DNA of 64,000 nucleotides from Telmatactis stephensoni (Eukaryota; Cnidaria; Anthozoa; Actiniaria; Isophelliidae), in the NCBI GenBank assembly GCA_029948255.1, contig JALIZF010000978.1:57768-121767 (forward strand), given 5' to 3'. How positions within the stretch are numbered: the first letter of the stretch is position 1; every line of letters starts with the position of its first letter. Positions 1 to 24,700 of this stretch are shown here, piece by piece. The notes beneath the pieces were generated by a model, which saw nothing but the letters and a program-made list of their open reading frames with translations, was not told where the DNA came from and searched no databases. Both the position numbers and the translations under genes were made by a program.

Positions 1-44
1 TGTGAGGAAATACCTCCCCTTCCCTGGACAAACTTGCTACCAAC

Positions 45-2811
45 CTGTGCGACAGTTAAAGTCTTTCCAACCCTGACGACAAATCTTGTTTCCATTAGCA
101 TCACACGTGTAGTGTCCGTGAGTGTTGTCATTGTGTGGTACACAGTACGTTGCACAGTCTGTACCGTAATGATTGCTAGCACAGTACACCTTGACTAGAA
201 TCCTGGTAGATGATCGACGACCACTTATCTGGATATCAAAATAAATGTACTGGAATGAATTCATAGAAATGATTTAACACAAAAATGAAGAATTTTTACA
301 AAAATTGACGCGCAACAATGGATAGATCAATGTAGATCATATTTTGCGTAACAATGGACAATCTAGTTTTGTAGATATTGGGGTTAGAAGGAGATCTCGA
401 TGCTTTAATGAACGCTTAAGAACTAGTTATAGAGGCTTTGCACAATCATGTGACACCTCCTTTCTTCTTTCTCCTAAAGGTTTGGACTCTTTCTAAAATA
501 GAATAATTTTATATTTTCTGCCATCAATCATGGTCGCTGATTGTGCAAAGTCTTTTTAACTACGCTTGATGCAGGTATTAAACTCACAGTAAAGGTTGTT
601 GCTGGGTCTGATTCCTTCTTTGCGTCGATGTTAGCAGCACTAAACAAGACTTTGTCAACAAGATCATCCTGACTCCCTATGTTAAACCAGTGTCCACTGT
701 CGTCATCCCAGACTTTTACTTTGAGCCCGAATGATTTCTAGAATGAAACAAGATTATTCATGGTCAGTATCTAAGCAGATAATTATCCACAACTGATCCC
801 ACTTTTGTTTGCGCGCAAAGTATTCACGAGAATTCATGGGCCACGCGTGAAGTGACGCTACAACAGCTAACTGCCCCTCACCCCAACCAAACCTACCACC
901 CCCTCCTTTTGACTCAAGCTGTATATTTCAAAGAGAAGTTGAAAAAAGCGCACAAGGTCACAGAGGATCAATGCACGAACCCTAGCTCGCGTTGAAGACA
1001 GCGCCATTTACCAATCCGACCATAGTTTGTTTTGCGCGCCTTCCCCAGCAAGTACGCAAAACGATCTAGAATTAAGTTGGTTTCGATTCTGAGCTGGCCC
1101 CTAAGATGATGTTACACTGGATGACTTTTAGTGCAGCAAAAAAGTTCAGTGCGCTGAAGGTTGGCGTAGGGTAACATCACAGGCTTACCATCCTCAACTT
1201 TTGTGCATCGCTTATCTGCATTACAATGCAAAAAACATCATGGCGTCTATAAAAGCCATTGAGGTCCTGCCTAGCTAATTGGTCCTGTCAATTAAGGCAG
1301 TACCCTCTAACAAGAAAGTCCGCGTTATCGTCGTTGCTTTTCTTTATTAATTAAAATTAGTATGCCCCCTATTTACACAGTAAAGTCTACTTACCGGCCA
1401 TGATCCAGAAAATGGGTGTACTAAAGGGTTTCTTAGGCTTTTGCCAATCACACGATTATATCCAGGGAAATAGAAACTATCATCTCCAAGAACATAAGTC
1501 TGCCAGTATTTCTTAGACGGCGAAGACCAAGATGATGGGAACGAGGTTAACCAGATCTCAAGGAAGTTTTCACATTCATTGTAACATTTGCCAAAGAAAG
1601 GAATCAAATCACAGCAGTCGCCATCGTAGTCTCTGGATCTTGAGTTGTAGTAGTCATATAGTTGGATTGATAAGTAGCCATCTGCTGAGGACAGCTAGAA
1701 ATAAAAAATGAGAATAAAGGAGAGGTAGGAAGGAAGGAAAAAGAAAGAAAGAAAGAACGACAGAAAAGGAAGGAAGGAAAAAGAAAGAAAGAACGATAGA
1801 AAAGGAAGGAAGGAAGAAAGGGAGGAACGGAGAAAGAAGGGAAGGAAGAAGGAAGGAAGGAAAGAAAGAAGAAAAAAAGAAGGAAAGAAAGAAAGAACAG
1901 GATTTATTTCTTGCATGATGCATAGAAAAAGTTGTGAAAATGCAAGACGAAAGGTACTCATGATGGAGTAGCAGCTGATGACAAACATTGGACTCATTTT
2001 TACAAGACCAACTAAGACGTGATACATGTAAAGCACGTGTATAAGCTGACTAACGTTCTTACGTTTTGTGCACGATTCGCTTGCTAAATGGGCATTATGC
2101 GATATGCAAGGCTGGAATATTAAACAATTTCTTTCAAATTAATTTTTGCCTGAACAAACTGAAAACTTAACAGGAACCACTTTTTTTATAATTTTCGCAA
2201 TTTTATTACAATAAAGTCATTGTAATCGTGGTTAATAATATTGTGCTTCGTATTTCATTAAATCAATAATTTCTATTTATATTTTATTCAAACAGGAACT
2301 GAATGTTCAACCATGCGTGATCGATGAATCCACCATCTCACCATACAAACTGTAAAACCACTTATCAGCGACCCTAAATCTATCAAATTAGTATCACAGG
2401 CATCAGCATAAAGTCATGCTGATCTAAGCAGCGTTTAATCGTGATGGCATTATCGTAATATTGCGTAAATCAAACACCTACACCCCCTTACAAATCAGCT
2501 ACTTGAATAAAATATGATTAATGCAGTTATTATGTAAAACTATTAAAATTAACCGCAATACAAGTATATGGCGAACTCCTACAGTATCAAAAATTAATTC
2601 ATTACGATTTTAATACACTGCAAGGTCCGATAAGTTGTTTCAACTCTTAATAGAAATCTCTTACAATAACAATGAAGTAAGTAAATCTCTAAGTCGTCAC
2701 GAGTACCATATAAGCATAAAAACATTATTATAAACTTACCTTGAATGTCAGTGAAAACATTGCTACGAAAGTGATAATTTTTACCAGGCACTGTCTTTCA
2801 CTAAACCACAT
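45..2811 (-). CDS. DLL: Delta-like Notch ligand A, 5' part (divergent DSL protein)
   Basis: Membrane or secreted ligand of the Delta/Jagged family, expected to signal to Notch on neighbouring cells. Four coding exons: 2740-2811, 1395-1694, 588-737 and 45-228, all with GT-AG borders; the first three junctions are phase 0. Exon 1 begins MWFSERQCLVKI and is a signal peptide with a hydrophobic core. Exon 2 is an MNNL-like module with a paired Cys (DGDCCD) and ends FSGSWP. Exon 3 continues it (KSFGLKVKVWDDD). Exon 4 is a DSL domain with six cysteines in the family pattern (YC..YGTDC..YC..HYTC..KIC..FNC). The donor at 45/44 leads to EGF exons beyond the left edge. Odd: the DSL loop between cysteines 3 and 4 is one residue longer than usual and lacks the Arg and Phe residues that contact Notch in Jagged1. 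The start is the first ATG ahead of the signal peptide. The family is sure; Delta versus a specialised DSL protein is open. Confidence 0.92.
1716..1896. repeat. GGAA/GAAA purine simple repeat in Delta A intron 1
   Basis: About 180 bases of almost pure purine on the plus strand (aaggaagg and gaaagaaag units). It starts about 20 bases upstream of the Delta A exon 2 acceptor at 1694/1695 and therefore supplies part of that intron's long polypyrimidine tract on the minus strand. The long minus-strand frames rich in Ser, Phe and Leu across it come from the repeat. Confidence 0.95.
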
Positions 2812-3890
2812 TTTGAAAGAGTTTCTGTGACCTTCTTATGAATGAAATACTTTCGAATTCCGCACAAACAACAAGTTGAGGTGAGAGCTAGGTGAGTTGT
2901 TTACATTCAATGAATGAATTCAAAACAAAGTTACACAAAGTTAATGTTCTTTTAACTTGTTGTAGCTTGGATTGAATTAATGAGCTCCAAGGACCTTACG
3001 AAACAGCAGTCAAACTGACAGCCTTGTCGATGATGACAAGACAGGATGACACTCATACAGTCAGTGTGCTGTATCAAATGACATCGTTACCTCACATCAT
3101 GGATGAATGAACAACAAAAATATTATAACTTATTGACCAATCCTACGGCAAAATAGCTCAATATCATTAAAAAGAAAAAATCACTGAAGAGAGTAAAATC
3201 AACAATCAGAATTTTCTTTTGAATAAGGGACACATGTTTTTGAAGAAAACTAAAAACAATTCTTTTCGTTGACTTTTGGCAGTAATTGCCAGCAGTACGT
3301 GGTGAGTAGGTTGCTGTTTTCATTGATTCTCACAACACTGGCGGTATTTCTTTCTCTCCACCTTTTTCACTCACGAGTAGATTGTTCTTTCAAGAGTAGA
3401 ACTTTTCTTCAGTCAGATGCATTTATTTGCCGTTTAATACTGAGATTAATACCCCGTCAATTGTCACCAATTAGTTGCTAATAATCTGCACACCCCGCAA
3501 CAAGGTAAAAACCTGTTTTAGCAAGATGGTTCAGTTGAAATTTGTCTTCCCAAGATGACTGGAAAGCGATAAATCGACAAATTATGCGGCATAAGACTCT
3601 AACGCAGCCAAACTAAACCACTGACTGCATCGTACACTATGTTTTTTTATGATGACACTGGCAATGAACCAGGAAAATGTTTTCATAGATAGTATCATAG
3701 TATAAACTCCACAAAAAAAGCCGCCCTATTTGTCAAGCCGAGGAGAAACTAAACTAACCAAGTTAATGTGTTTGAGCGCGCTTAAGATTAATATGTGTTT
3801 ATTTATGGTTTTTAGATTCATAAACATCCTGTTCTGCAGTCTTTTGTATCTGATTTCGTGACTGCATGATATTCTGTGTTGATACAGGTT
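2812..3890. other. Upstream region of Delta A, no gene seen
   Basis: About 1.1 kb upstream of the Delta A start codon. It presumably holds the 5'UTR and promoter. I see no clear TATA box, no repeat and no convincing coding frame. Confidence 0.5.
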
Positions 3891-4363
3891 ATCAGATGAA
3901 GCTCTTGCGATAAAGCACGTCAAGTGCGCACCTAACACGTCTTCGTCTACAATCACGTAACTCATTTTGGTAGTCTTAGGGGGTGTTTACATGACACTAG
4001 GATCATCCTAGCACTAGGATCATCCTAGTAGGCCAATCATTTTACCTCCTATACATTTACTGCATTCTGTTTACATGGAAATTTGGGTCTTCACTTCGGG
4101 TACTAGGATCATTCTACTAAACAGAATGCAGTAAATGTATAGCAGGTAGGATGATTCGCCTACTAGGATGATCCTAGTGCCATGTTAACACCCCCTAGCC
4201 TCCTCCGCAGGCAACTCTTTTGAGTTTTATTGCTGCTTTTGGGTTTCCTGTGGGATCTCTGAGAGGACTGGCACGAAATGGGGGTGGAATGAGTTACGTG
4301 ATTTTAGAGGAAGACGTGTTAGGTGCGCACTTGACGTGCTGTATCGCAAGAGCTTCATCTGAT
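3891..4363. repeat. 75-bp inverted repeat (arms 3891-3965 and 4289-4363)
   Basis: The two arms are reverse complements with about 3 mismatches in 75 bases and flank a foldback element. Each arm gives a short peptide reading MSYVI.(D/E)EDVLGAHLTC on its own strand. The left arm lies just outside the 3979-4406 element and the right arm lies inside it, so a head-to-head duplication or nested insertion is likely. Confidence 0.85.
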
Positions 4364-4406
4364 GATCCTAGAGCTAGGATGATCCTACTGTCATGTAAAC
4401 ACTCCC
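3979..4406. mobile_element. MITE with CTAGGATCATCCTAG ends and TTA target-site duplication
   Basis: A 428-bp non-autonomous element. The terminal inverted repeats match at about 43 of 46 bases (GGGGGTGTTTACATGACA, then a palindrome CTAGGATCATCCTAG). They are flanked on both sides by TTA (3976-3978 and 4407-4409), the usual duplication of PIF/Harbinger elements. A third copy of the terminus, in right-end orientation, ends near 4196, and 3979-4196 alone folds into a long hairpin (ctcctatacatttactgc at 4048 pairs with 4120-4145). The unit is therefore nested or compound. No transposase is present. Confidence 0.8.
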
Positions 4407-4835
4407 TTAAACCCTATTAACACGACATCCTTTGTATGGCGTGGTACCCTAATCTTGACATGCGGACCTTTCTGTTCACAGATGATAATTACTGGCGCTT
4501 TGTCAAAAATAAAGGGCCTGAGTCGTGTAGGCTTTAGTCCGAGGTCGCGCACTTTAGTAACTCGTTTAATACTACAATGACCCACTGGCTTGTACAGATA
4601 GAAAGTAACTGGGTAGGGACAGGGGCACTGATGACACAACCAACCACCTTATATATGCTGATGACGTTTCATTGAAGATAGCTCGTTCTATCACCGTCGA
4701 CGTCATTCAAGCACATAAGAGACAGTAACCGCGGTCAGGTTAGCCTGCGTAGCCATTTTGTGACGAGTTTTGATTTTACTAGTAGTCTAGAGGGTAGACC
4801 AGGGACAGGGGACAGTTAGGGGACCCCAGGGGGGG

Positions 4836-5214
4836 GGGGGGACTCCGATCGTAAATGGACGGGGATGCTCGTCGTACCTTTTAGGGGTCAAAATCTGCAA
4901 TCTGGTACCTTTTAGGGTGTCTCGGACTTAAGTGGACTACCAGAGACATAGCTGGTACCTTTTAGGGACTGTTTTGGGGTAAATAACTACCTAAAATAAG
5001 CATGAAAGGTACGATTTCGATGATCTGAATTGAATCTTCAAAGCACATCGATAACGAAGTGTTTCATTACTTTAATTCTTTATTATTGGTTTTGAATTGG
5101 TACCCTTTAAGGGTAGAAATGAATTGTTGCCACTCCCACTCAGGTACCTTTTAGGGGTCATTTTCAAAATTTCCGACGAGCATCCCCGTCCTCTTATGTA
5201 TAGGAGTCCCCCCC
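4836..5214. mobile_element. MITE-like inverted-repeat element with internal GGTACCTTTTAGGG motifs
   Basis: The left end (ggactccgatc then ggacggggatgctcgtcg) is matched as a reverse complement by the right end (cgacgagcatccccgtcc then ggagtcc). In between, the motif TACCTTTTAGGG recurs four to five times (about 4877, 4909, 4953, 5100, 5143) in one orientation. A 12-base G run precedes it. Similar 'gggacaggggacagttagggga' stretches lie on both sides (about 4800 and 5262), indicating repeated insertion here. Confidence 0.65.
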
Positions 5215-5309
5215 AGGTAGGGGACATCCCAGACAATCCCCAAGGGGAGAGAGGAGAAACCAGGGACAGGGGACAGTTAGGGGATGTCTTAGGAACTCCC
5301 ACTGGAGAC

Positions 5310-5832
5310 TTTGGGACTGTCTATGGCAGAACTAACTATGGCAAATACAATATTAAATTTTCTGGCGTCAAAGTATGGAATTCAATCAGTGATCCCACAA
5401 AGAAACTTTGTAAAGAAAAATTTAAAGAAAAATTATGTAATGATATTCTCGCCTCCTATAACTCTTAGTGTGATATTGTCTTTGACTTCAGTGTTTATGT
5501 TCATATTTTTCAAGAAATTATTTTATTGTGTATATTACCTATCTACGTTTCCATTTCCCTGTAAATATCTCATCATTATCGACCTTGATCCTCTGATTTA
5601 AGTACTTGTTCAATTTCAGTGTTATTTTTTTGTACATGTCTTTTTAGTATTATATTAATTGACCATATCTCGTAAATGTAAACATTAACTAGTCGGCTAC
5701 CTATCTTTGTTTAACCCCGTGGTTGTTATAGGTAACCTGTACCTAATTTCCTGTTTTAATTCTAATTGTAAATAGTATATTTAAATTGTGGTACTAAATA
5801 AAGACATATTGTATGGTATTGTATTGTATTGT
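5310..5832 (+). mobile_element. 5'-truncated non-LTR retrotransposon, 3' end
   Basis: The frame running to the stop at 5466-5468 contains GRTNYGKYNIKF and VWNSI, followed by a Lys-rich tail. This is the typical C-terminus of LINE reverse transcriptases of the CR1/L2/RTE-like groups (pattern R.N.GK..I.F.G...WNS). After the stop come about 340 bases of AT-rich 3'UTR with an AATAAA at about 5798, ending in a short tattg tandem (about 5811-5831), as many LINEs do. Only the last 50 or so codons remain, so it is a dead copy. The clade cannot be named from this fragment. Confidence 0.75.
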
Positions 5833-6449
5833 CCCATGTGGACAGGGGACACCATAGGCCAGTCCTGGACATGTGTGGGTTTATGCGCTATCATGTAGAT
5901 GGTTGACAGCAAGAGTTTAAGGGAGATTTAAAAGAAAAACAGCAAGGGCTCGTTTAGTGTGAATATGTTGGGCTTCCTGTGTAGCCAATCATATATATCT
6001 ATTATGGGTCTGGTGCACTATCTAACTATTAAACGTTAACGATCCTGATCAATTATTGTACAGTAAACATTAGCCTTGAAAACACAAACACGTTTCCTAC
6101 CTGTTCTGTACCATCAAGACATTTATCGTCGGATTTTCTACGAGTACTCGGCCGAGTTCGGCGACTACCGTCGCTGAGTGCGAATGTTAGAGCTGTTAGA
6201 GCGAGCAGTCGACCTTATTTGACTAATTGCACAATATGCATGGGTAACAAGGAAAAAGGAACATAGCTGAGACCAGTTGATAGTCTTGATCTGATGAATA
6301 TAGGTTTCACTTACCTCATGGAAATTTTTCACGCTGTTCAAAATGACCGCCATATTGCTTGGTATTTCGAGCCCAGTTCCTCTCCAAACCTTTTTACGCA
6401 GTAATCCCATCTTGCGTCTTGTAAAACCATGCTTCTTTCGTGGCTGATT

Positions 6450-6865
6450 GGTTCTGATTGGTCCGATCATGTCCCAAAGGATTTGAGAACAATGGATCAG
6501 CATAACAATAGAACTTAGCCGAATAGACTACCCCGATTAGACATTATAATTCTTAAGTGTCTAGGTAGCACAGCGGTCTAAGGTGATATCTAAAGGTATG
6601 GATTAGGGTCCGGATATCGTCTCCCTCCCTGGCCTTCGGGCTAAGTCAACTGTAATATGTAGCACCGGGATAGCGTGGATGGGGCCGAAATCTTCATCCG
6701 TAACGTAAGTCGATTCGATGTCTCAGCTTCTCAGAATGTCTCGGGAGAATCGTCCCACAATTCATTTTTATTTTTTCAGATTCATTTTACCTTTCTTCTC
6801 CTGTGTCCGGGGGGTGCCAGCTTAGCATGATTTGGAAGTCAGGAGTTCGAGTCCTGTTGAGCTCA
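6450..6865 (+). repeat. Dispersed repeat copy 1, with tRNA-like promoter boxes
   Basis: About 415 bases that recur in reverse complement at 24203-24620, roughly 95% identical by eye. It carries a pol III A-box-like string (tagcacagcgg at about 6566) and, at the far end, a second A-box-like string 35 bases before a B-box-like string (agttcgagtcc at about 6843), followed by a pyrimidine tract (6875-6925). No cloverleaf folds cleanly, so I call it a SINE-like repeat and not a tRNA gene. Confidence 0.7.
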
Positions 6866-7288
6866 TTCCGGTTTCTTTTTTCTTTTCTTTTTTCTTTTCT
6901 TTTTTCTTCCTTTTTTCTTTCTTTTTAATCCAGTATTTTATAAATAGTTTTTCAGCTTTTCCAAATATCTCGAATTGACAAAAATATCACGTTTTGCATT
7001 TTTTTTTTTTTTTAAAGTCTCGAAATATTGACAATATACGAAGGGGGCGAGACTGCTTCATCTGCGGCATCCACCACGCTGACATAACGTTTTTATCATT
7101 CAACCTTACTAAGATCAACCTCTCGGTTTTGCAATACGACCGCTCTTTCTAAATATCTCAACATCTGGGAATCGCGATTCCTCGATCGTTCCCAGGCTAC
7201 TTTTTACTGCGCAGCCATGGTAACGTCGGTCGAGCAAACATCCGCCATCTTTGACGGGAGAGCTAGGGACGAGGCTAATGTTTGACCA

Positions 7289-7536
7289 TAGACGACTTTC
7301 AAAAATGGCGGGCTCATTGTTCACGAGAACGAGGCCAGAAAGGCCTCCAAAATCATTATGGCATCAAATGAGTCTAAGTATATCCTGTAAAATGCACAGA
7401 AAATAGGTATTTCAAAAGGAAGAGGAAAACATCATCTTTGATAGCAATAGAAGTGTCGGCACGCTTATTTTCTGCGAACAAGGCCTTTCTGGCCTCGTTC
7501 TCATGTACTAGGCCGCCATTTTTGAAAGTCGTCTAT
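7289..7536. repeat. Foldback repeat (arms 7289-7347 and 7481-7536)
   Basis: Arms of 56-59 bases are reverse complements with a few differences (aggcctttctggcctcgttctc near one edge, gccatttttgaaagtcgtctat near the other) around a 133-base centre. It resembles a degenerate MITE; I could not define a target-site duplication. Confidence 0.75.
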
Positions 7537-8582
7537 TGCGGGCCCAAACGCTGACATTAATTGAGTCACGTGACCTTAATTCCTCGGATATTTTACCTCG
7601 ACAAAATACGAAGAATCAAGACAAAACACAAGCATACTTTAGTAATGGTCCGTTGTGATATTCTTTAAACCGTTGAGGATTTATCCTTAATTAGGTTGAT
7701 TATATCTTCAGTTTGAAAACCATGGCATTCTACCGTGGGAAAACGAAATGGCGCAGAACAAGAGAGACAGCCGCCCAGTCCTTACACACATTTGCCATTC
7801 CATTATAAACCCCCCTCTTTAGTGTTTTTTTTTTTTTAACGTGGAGTTATCACTTATCAAAACCCCCTTTCCTTGGCACTTTCTTGCAATGACGGCTATT
7901 TGAGTGGTAAAGGTTTTGGGAAAGAGTAGTGGATGAAATACAGCAAGCCGCAGCAAATATACGCATAGAGCGGACTTACAGTATATATTGATCAAGCACA
8001 GTTTACTCTTCAGCAGGGAAAGGGAAAGCATTGTCGTGAAGCAGGAAATTTAGGGAAGAACCATTTGAAATCAACCACAAACAGCCAATTATTTTCAAAA
8101 TTTACTTACATTACAGATAATGAATGAATTACAAGGCTGAGCGCTTTTTTAGTCCAAGAAAGTCCTTCTAGGAAAAGAAAAGCTTGCAAGATGCTAAAGT
8201 AACGATGAAAAATATATACTTGGCTTGCGGAGATCTTTTTAATGTTATGTTAAGTCAATTTGGTCACTACAAATGAGGATTAAAAAGTAATATTTTAAAT
8301 GTCTAATAACATATATACATGTGTTTAAAAAATACTAGTCACGTGATCTGTATATTCTCTGGGTTGCTAGGGACCCTTAGCAACGGATGTAAATTATGAT
8401 GAACTATTATTGAGTTGACTATGGTATCTTGATTTTCGCTTTGTTCATCGATGAAGCATTTTGAATCTTCAAATCTTAGCTCGTTGATGATAGTCGTCTT
8501 TTGGGCTCAAAATGAAATGGTTAAATTCAAGAAAGAATTTTTTTCTCTGGTTCCCTTCCCTTGTAGTACCCAACCCTTACAA

Positions 8583-8620
8583 TGGGATACCTGTGTCGAT
8601 TTCATAACACAGGTATCCCA
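8583..8620. repeat. Perfect 14-bp hairpin downstream of the PKC gene
   Basis: TGGGATACCTGTGT (8583-8596), a 10-base loop, then its exact complement (8607-8620). It lies about 355 bases beyond the PKC stop codon, possibly within its 3'UTR on the minus strand. Function unknown. Confidence 0.7.
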
Positions 8621-8974
8621 CATGTTGTCCCATTATTTTGTCACTTCAAGAATAAAAAAGAAACTTTAGAATAAGTGGATTATTCCAAAGGAAAAGTTTA
8701 CAACCTATAATATCCTAAAATTTAACTTTTCTATTCTTAAAAATTGCTTCCTTTGATTTCACAAGGCGATTTACTGTCCACTTACTTAATCATTTAAGAT
8801 ATGCTGGTCATGAAAGGGCTCTGATTGGTCAGCTACGGAGATCACGTGAACAATCACGTGACGGCCCACTCAAGACCAAATATGTACATATTGATTAGCA
8901 TAGCACGATGGTGATATTCAATGATTTCAGGACATGACACGTCACACAACAGTATGACATCACAGATTATGACG

Positions 8975-22063
<13,089 letters not shown>

Positions 22064-22484
22064 AGAATTGAACCTCAGCTACAATTTCGACAACTGAGCA
22101 CAACACTTGAACGATGCTTGGAAACAACCCAGCAATTTACAGACCAAACTACATCCTCGATGAAAAAGCAACACCCTCGAAGGATGGAGATAATTTTCGT
22201 GTTTTTTTCGGGGTGACAATATTTTGAAGGTTGAACAACGACTATCAGTGTGTACGGAACCTTAGGAAGAATGTCCCAGCATGCACTGCGTACAGGGCGG
22301 TGCGCAGTCACAGAGGGGTCTGAGAACTAGCACAATATCGAGGCTCTCGTTACGAATAATAAAATTCAATTAATTTTCACGTATTATTATTTATACACGT
22401 CGCGACTTTCTTCTTTATTGTATTCATAAATTAAACATACTTGAGTGGATAACTTGACATTTGATTTGATTTGATTTTGTTTCA

Positions 22485-22835
22485 CTTCATTTCATTCAGG
22501 AGTTTTTCATTTCATTTTATTTTATTTTTTAAAAATCATTTTATTTCATTTCAATTCCTTCTCTTTCCTTTCCTTTCCTTTCATTTCATTTCACTTTAAT
22601 TTAATTTAATTTATTTCATTTCATTTCATTTTATCATTCATGGGCTCGTGATTTTATTCTATTTTATTTTATTTTGTTTTATTCATTTCACTTTATTTTA
22701 TTTTATTATATTTTATTTCATTTCATTTCATTTTATCATTCATGGGCACGTGATTTTATTTCATTTTATTTTATTTCATCATTCGTGGGCTTCTGATTTT
22801 ATTTATTTTTATTTTATTCTATTCTATTTTAAATT
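22485..22835. repeat. ATTTT / ATTTC low-complexity block with three internal 'catgggc' repeats
   Basis: Mostly ttttatttcattt units. The string ttatcattcatgggc, followed by cgtgattttatt, recurs at about 22632 and 22736 and, in diverged form, at about 22777, so part of it is a tandem of roughly 100-bp units. It lies just upstream of PKC. Confidence 0.85.
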
Positions 22836-23390
22836 GATCATTTGTCTGGTTTCGCAATTTAAAATAATTCGTTATAATCTTCATACCATGTATAAGGAAA
22901 CAAACCCAGACTGGCCAGTCTTTATAATTAAAGTCAAACTACTGATGTTATTGCAATCATCGCTTGCCTTATTAAGCCACTATTAGTATACATGAACAAA
23001 CGCATTTACGTGACCGAACCAAAATAACCATGAAACAAAAAGCACTATTGATGTAATGGTTTCAGCCTTCTTTTTGATTGTCAGGCAACTAGCAAACCCA
23101 CAACAACATACACACTGGATGGCAACGATGATCAAACTAACATGCTGAGCTGGTCACAGTTTTCTCTACCATGAGTTTTTCAGTGCCACTTTTGTTTCTC
23201 TTCGTACCTTCATGCTTGCATGTGACTTTAAAATTATAAAATAACACTCCATCCCACTCCCACATACGGAAGCTTTTGACATGTAACTGAGTCTGAATTA
23301 CAAAGGATTTTGAGAATAACGAGAAAAGACGGTTGCAGTGGTGACAAACGAAGAACGGGTCACATGAGAATAGTTAAAAAATGACAAAAT

Positions 23391-23465
23391 TTCTTCTTCT
23401 TCTTCTTCTTCTTCTTCTTCTTCTTCTTCTTCTTCTTCTTCTTCTTCTTCTTCTTCTTCTCCTCC
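23391..23465. repeat. (TTC)n microsatellite, about 24 units
   Basis: Uninterrupted ttc units followed by cctcctc. The poly-Leu reading frame across it is an artefact of the repeat. Confidence 0.98.
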
Positions 23466-23819
23466 TCTATTTGGCAGGCTTTATTTTCCAGGAAATTTTC
23501 TTTTCGAACAGCTTTGGATTAGAAAACCCTTGTTACCGTATTAAGGCATACAGCTGTGATAAATAAACTGAGGAACACGTACGGATCCACTAATGACCAT
23601 GCAGCAAGATGCAGGAAAGGGCACTTTTAATTAAGAAATAGTCCATACGTGGATGTGAAGGATAACAATAAAAATTATAAAGGCTTACTAAGTCCGTGTT
23701 GTTCAGCGAAGTTGTATTAGGAGTAATCATAACGTAACGAGAATGGAATGATGCGTGGGAACTGAGATGACCACGTGTACACCACACACGTGAGCCCATC
23801 TTACCACACCCTAATTTAA

Positions 23820-24202
23820 ATATTTGTTTGTTTGTTTGTTTATATTTATTCATTAGTTAGTTAGTTAGTTGCTTAGTTATTTATTCATTTATTCATTTAT
23901 TTATTTGTTAATATTTATTTATTAGTTAGTTAGTTATTCATTTATTTATTTATTTATCTATTTGTTAATCTTTATTTATTTATTAGTTAGTAAGTTATTT
24001 ATTTAATTTATATATTTATTTAGTCATTTAGTCGCTTCTCAAGTGAAGGAAAAGGGCCTGGGAACGAAGTTGTTATTTAGTCATTTATTTATTTATTCAT
24101 TTTATTTATTATACATTCCTTTATTTATTTATCTATTTATTATAAAGAAAAAGGGGGGAAAAAGAAGGAAAAAAAAAAAAAAAAAGAAAAAAAGGGGGAA
24201 AG
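23820..24202. repeat. TTTA / GTTA repeats ending in an A-rich tract
   Basis: Units of ttta and gtta for about 300 bases, then an A/G-rich tract (24146-24205). The A-rich part directly abuts dispersed repeat copy 2 and matches the position of the pyrimidine tract at the end of copy 1, so it is probably that repeat's tail. Confidence 0.85.
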
Positions 24203-24620
24203 GAAAACGGTCTCAACGCGGCTCGAACTCCTGACCTCCAAATCAAGCTAAGTCGGCACCCCCCGGACACAGGAGAAGAAAGGTAAAATGAATCCGAAAA
24301 AATGAAAATTATTGGGACGATTCTCCCGAGACATTCTGAGAAGCTGAGACATCGAATCGACTTACGTTACGGATGAAGATTTCGACCCCATCCACGCTAT
24401 CCCGGTGCTACATATAACAGTTGACTTAGCCCGAAGGCCAGGGAGGGAGACGATATCCGGACCCTAATCCATACCTTTAGATATCACCTTAGACCGCTGC
24501 GCTACCTAGACACTTAAGAATTATAATGTCTAATCGGGGTAGTCTATTCGGCGAAGTTCTATTGTTATGCTGATCCATTGTTCTCAAATCCTTTGGGACA
24601 TGATCGGACCAATCAGAACC
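24203..24620 (-). repeat. Dispersed repeat copy 2, with tRNA-like promoter boxes
   Basis: Reverse-complement partner of 6450-6865, about 95% identical by eye over more than 400 bases. On the minus strand it has tagcgcagcgg (A-box-like, closer to consensus than copy 1) and ttagcttgatttgg followed by agttcgagcc (A and B boxes about 30 bases apart) next to the A/T tail. Flanks differ from copy 1 beyond the shared string ggttctgattggtcc. Confidence 0.75.
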
Positions 24621-24700
24621 ACTGCTTTATTTTTATCTATCTCCACAGGGATTTCTATTTTCAGACTTCGAGAGAGACAAGACGCAACACGTAGGGGATT

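Noticed and set aside
1654..2036. Minus-strand Ser/Phe/Leu-rich frames
   Set aside because: They cover the purine simple repeat and the real Delta A exon 2 edge in the wrong frame.
6806..6860. tRNA gene (A and B box-like strings)
   Set aside because: No cloverleaf with acceptor pairing could be drawn, and the same sequence is part of a 415-bp repeat found twice; treated as SINE-like.
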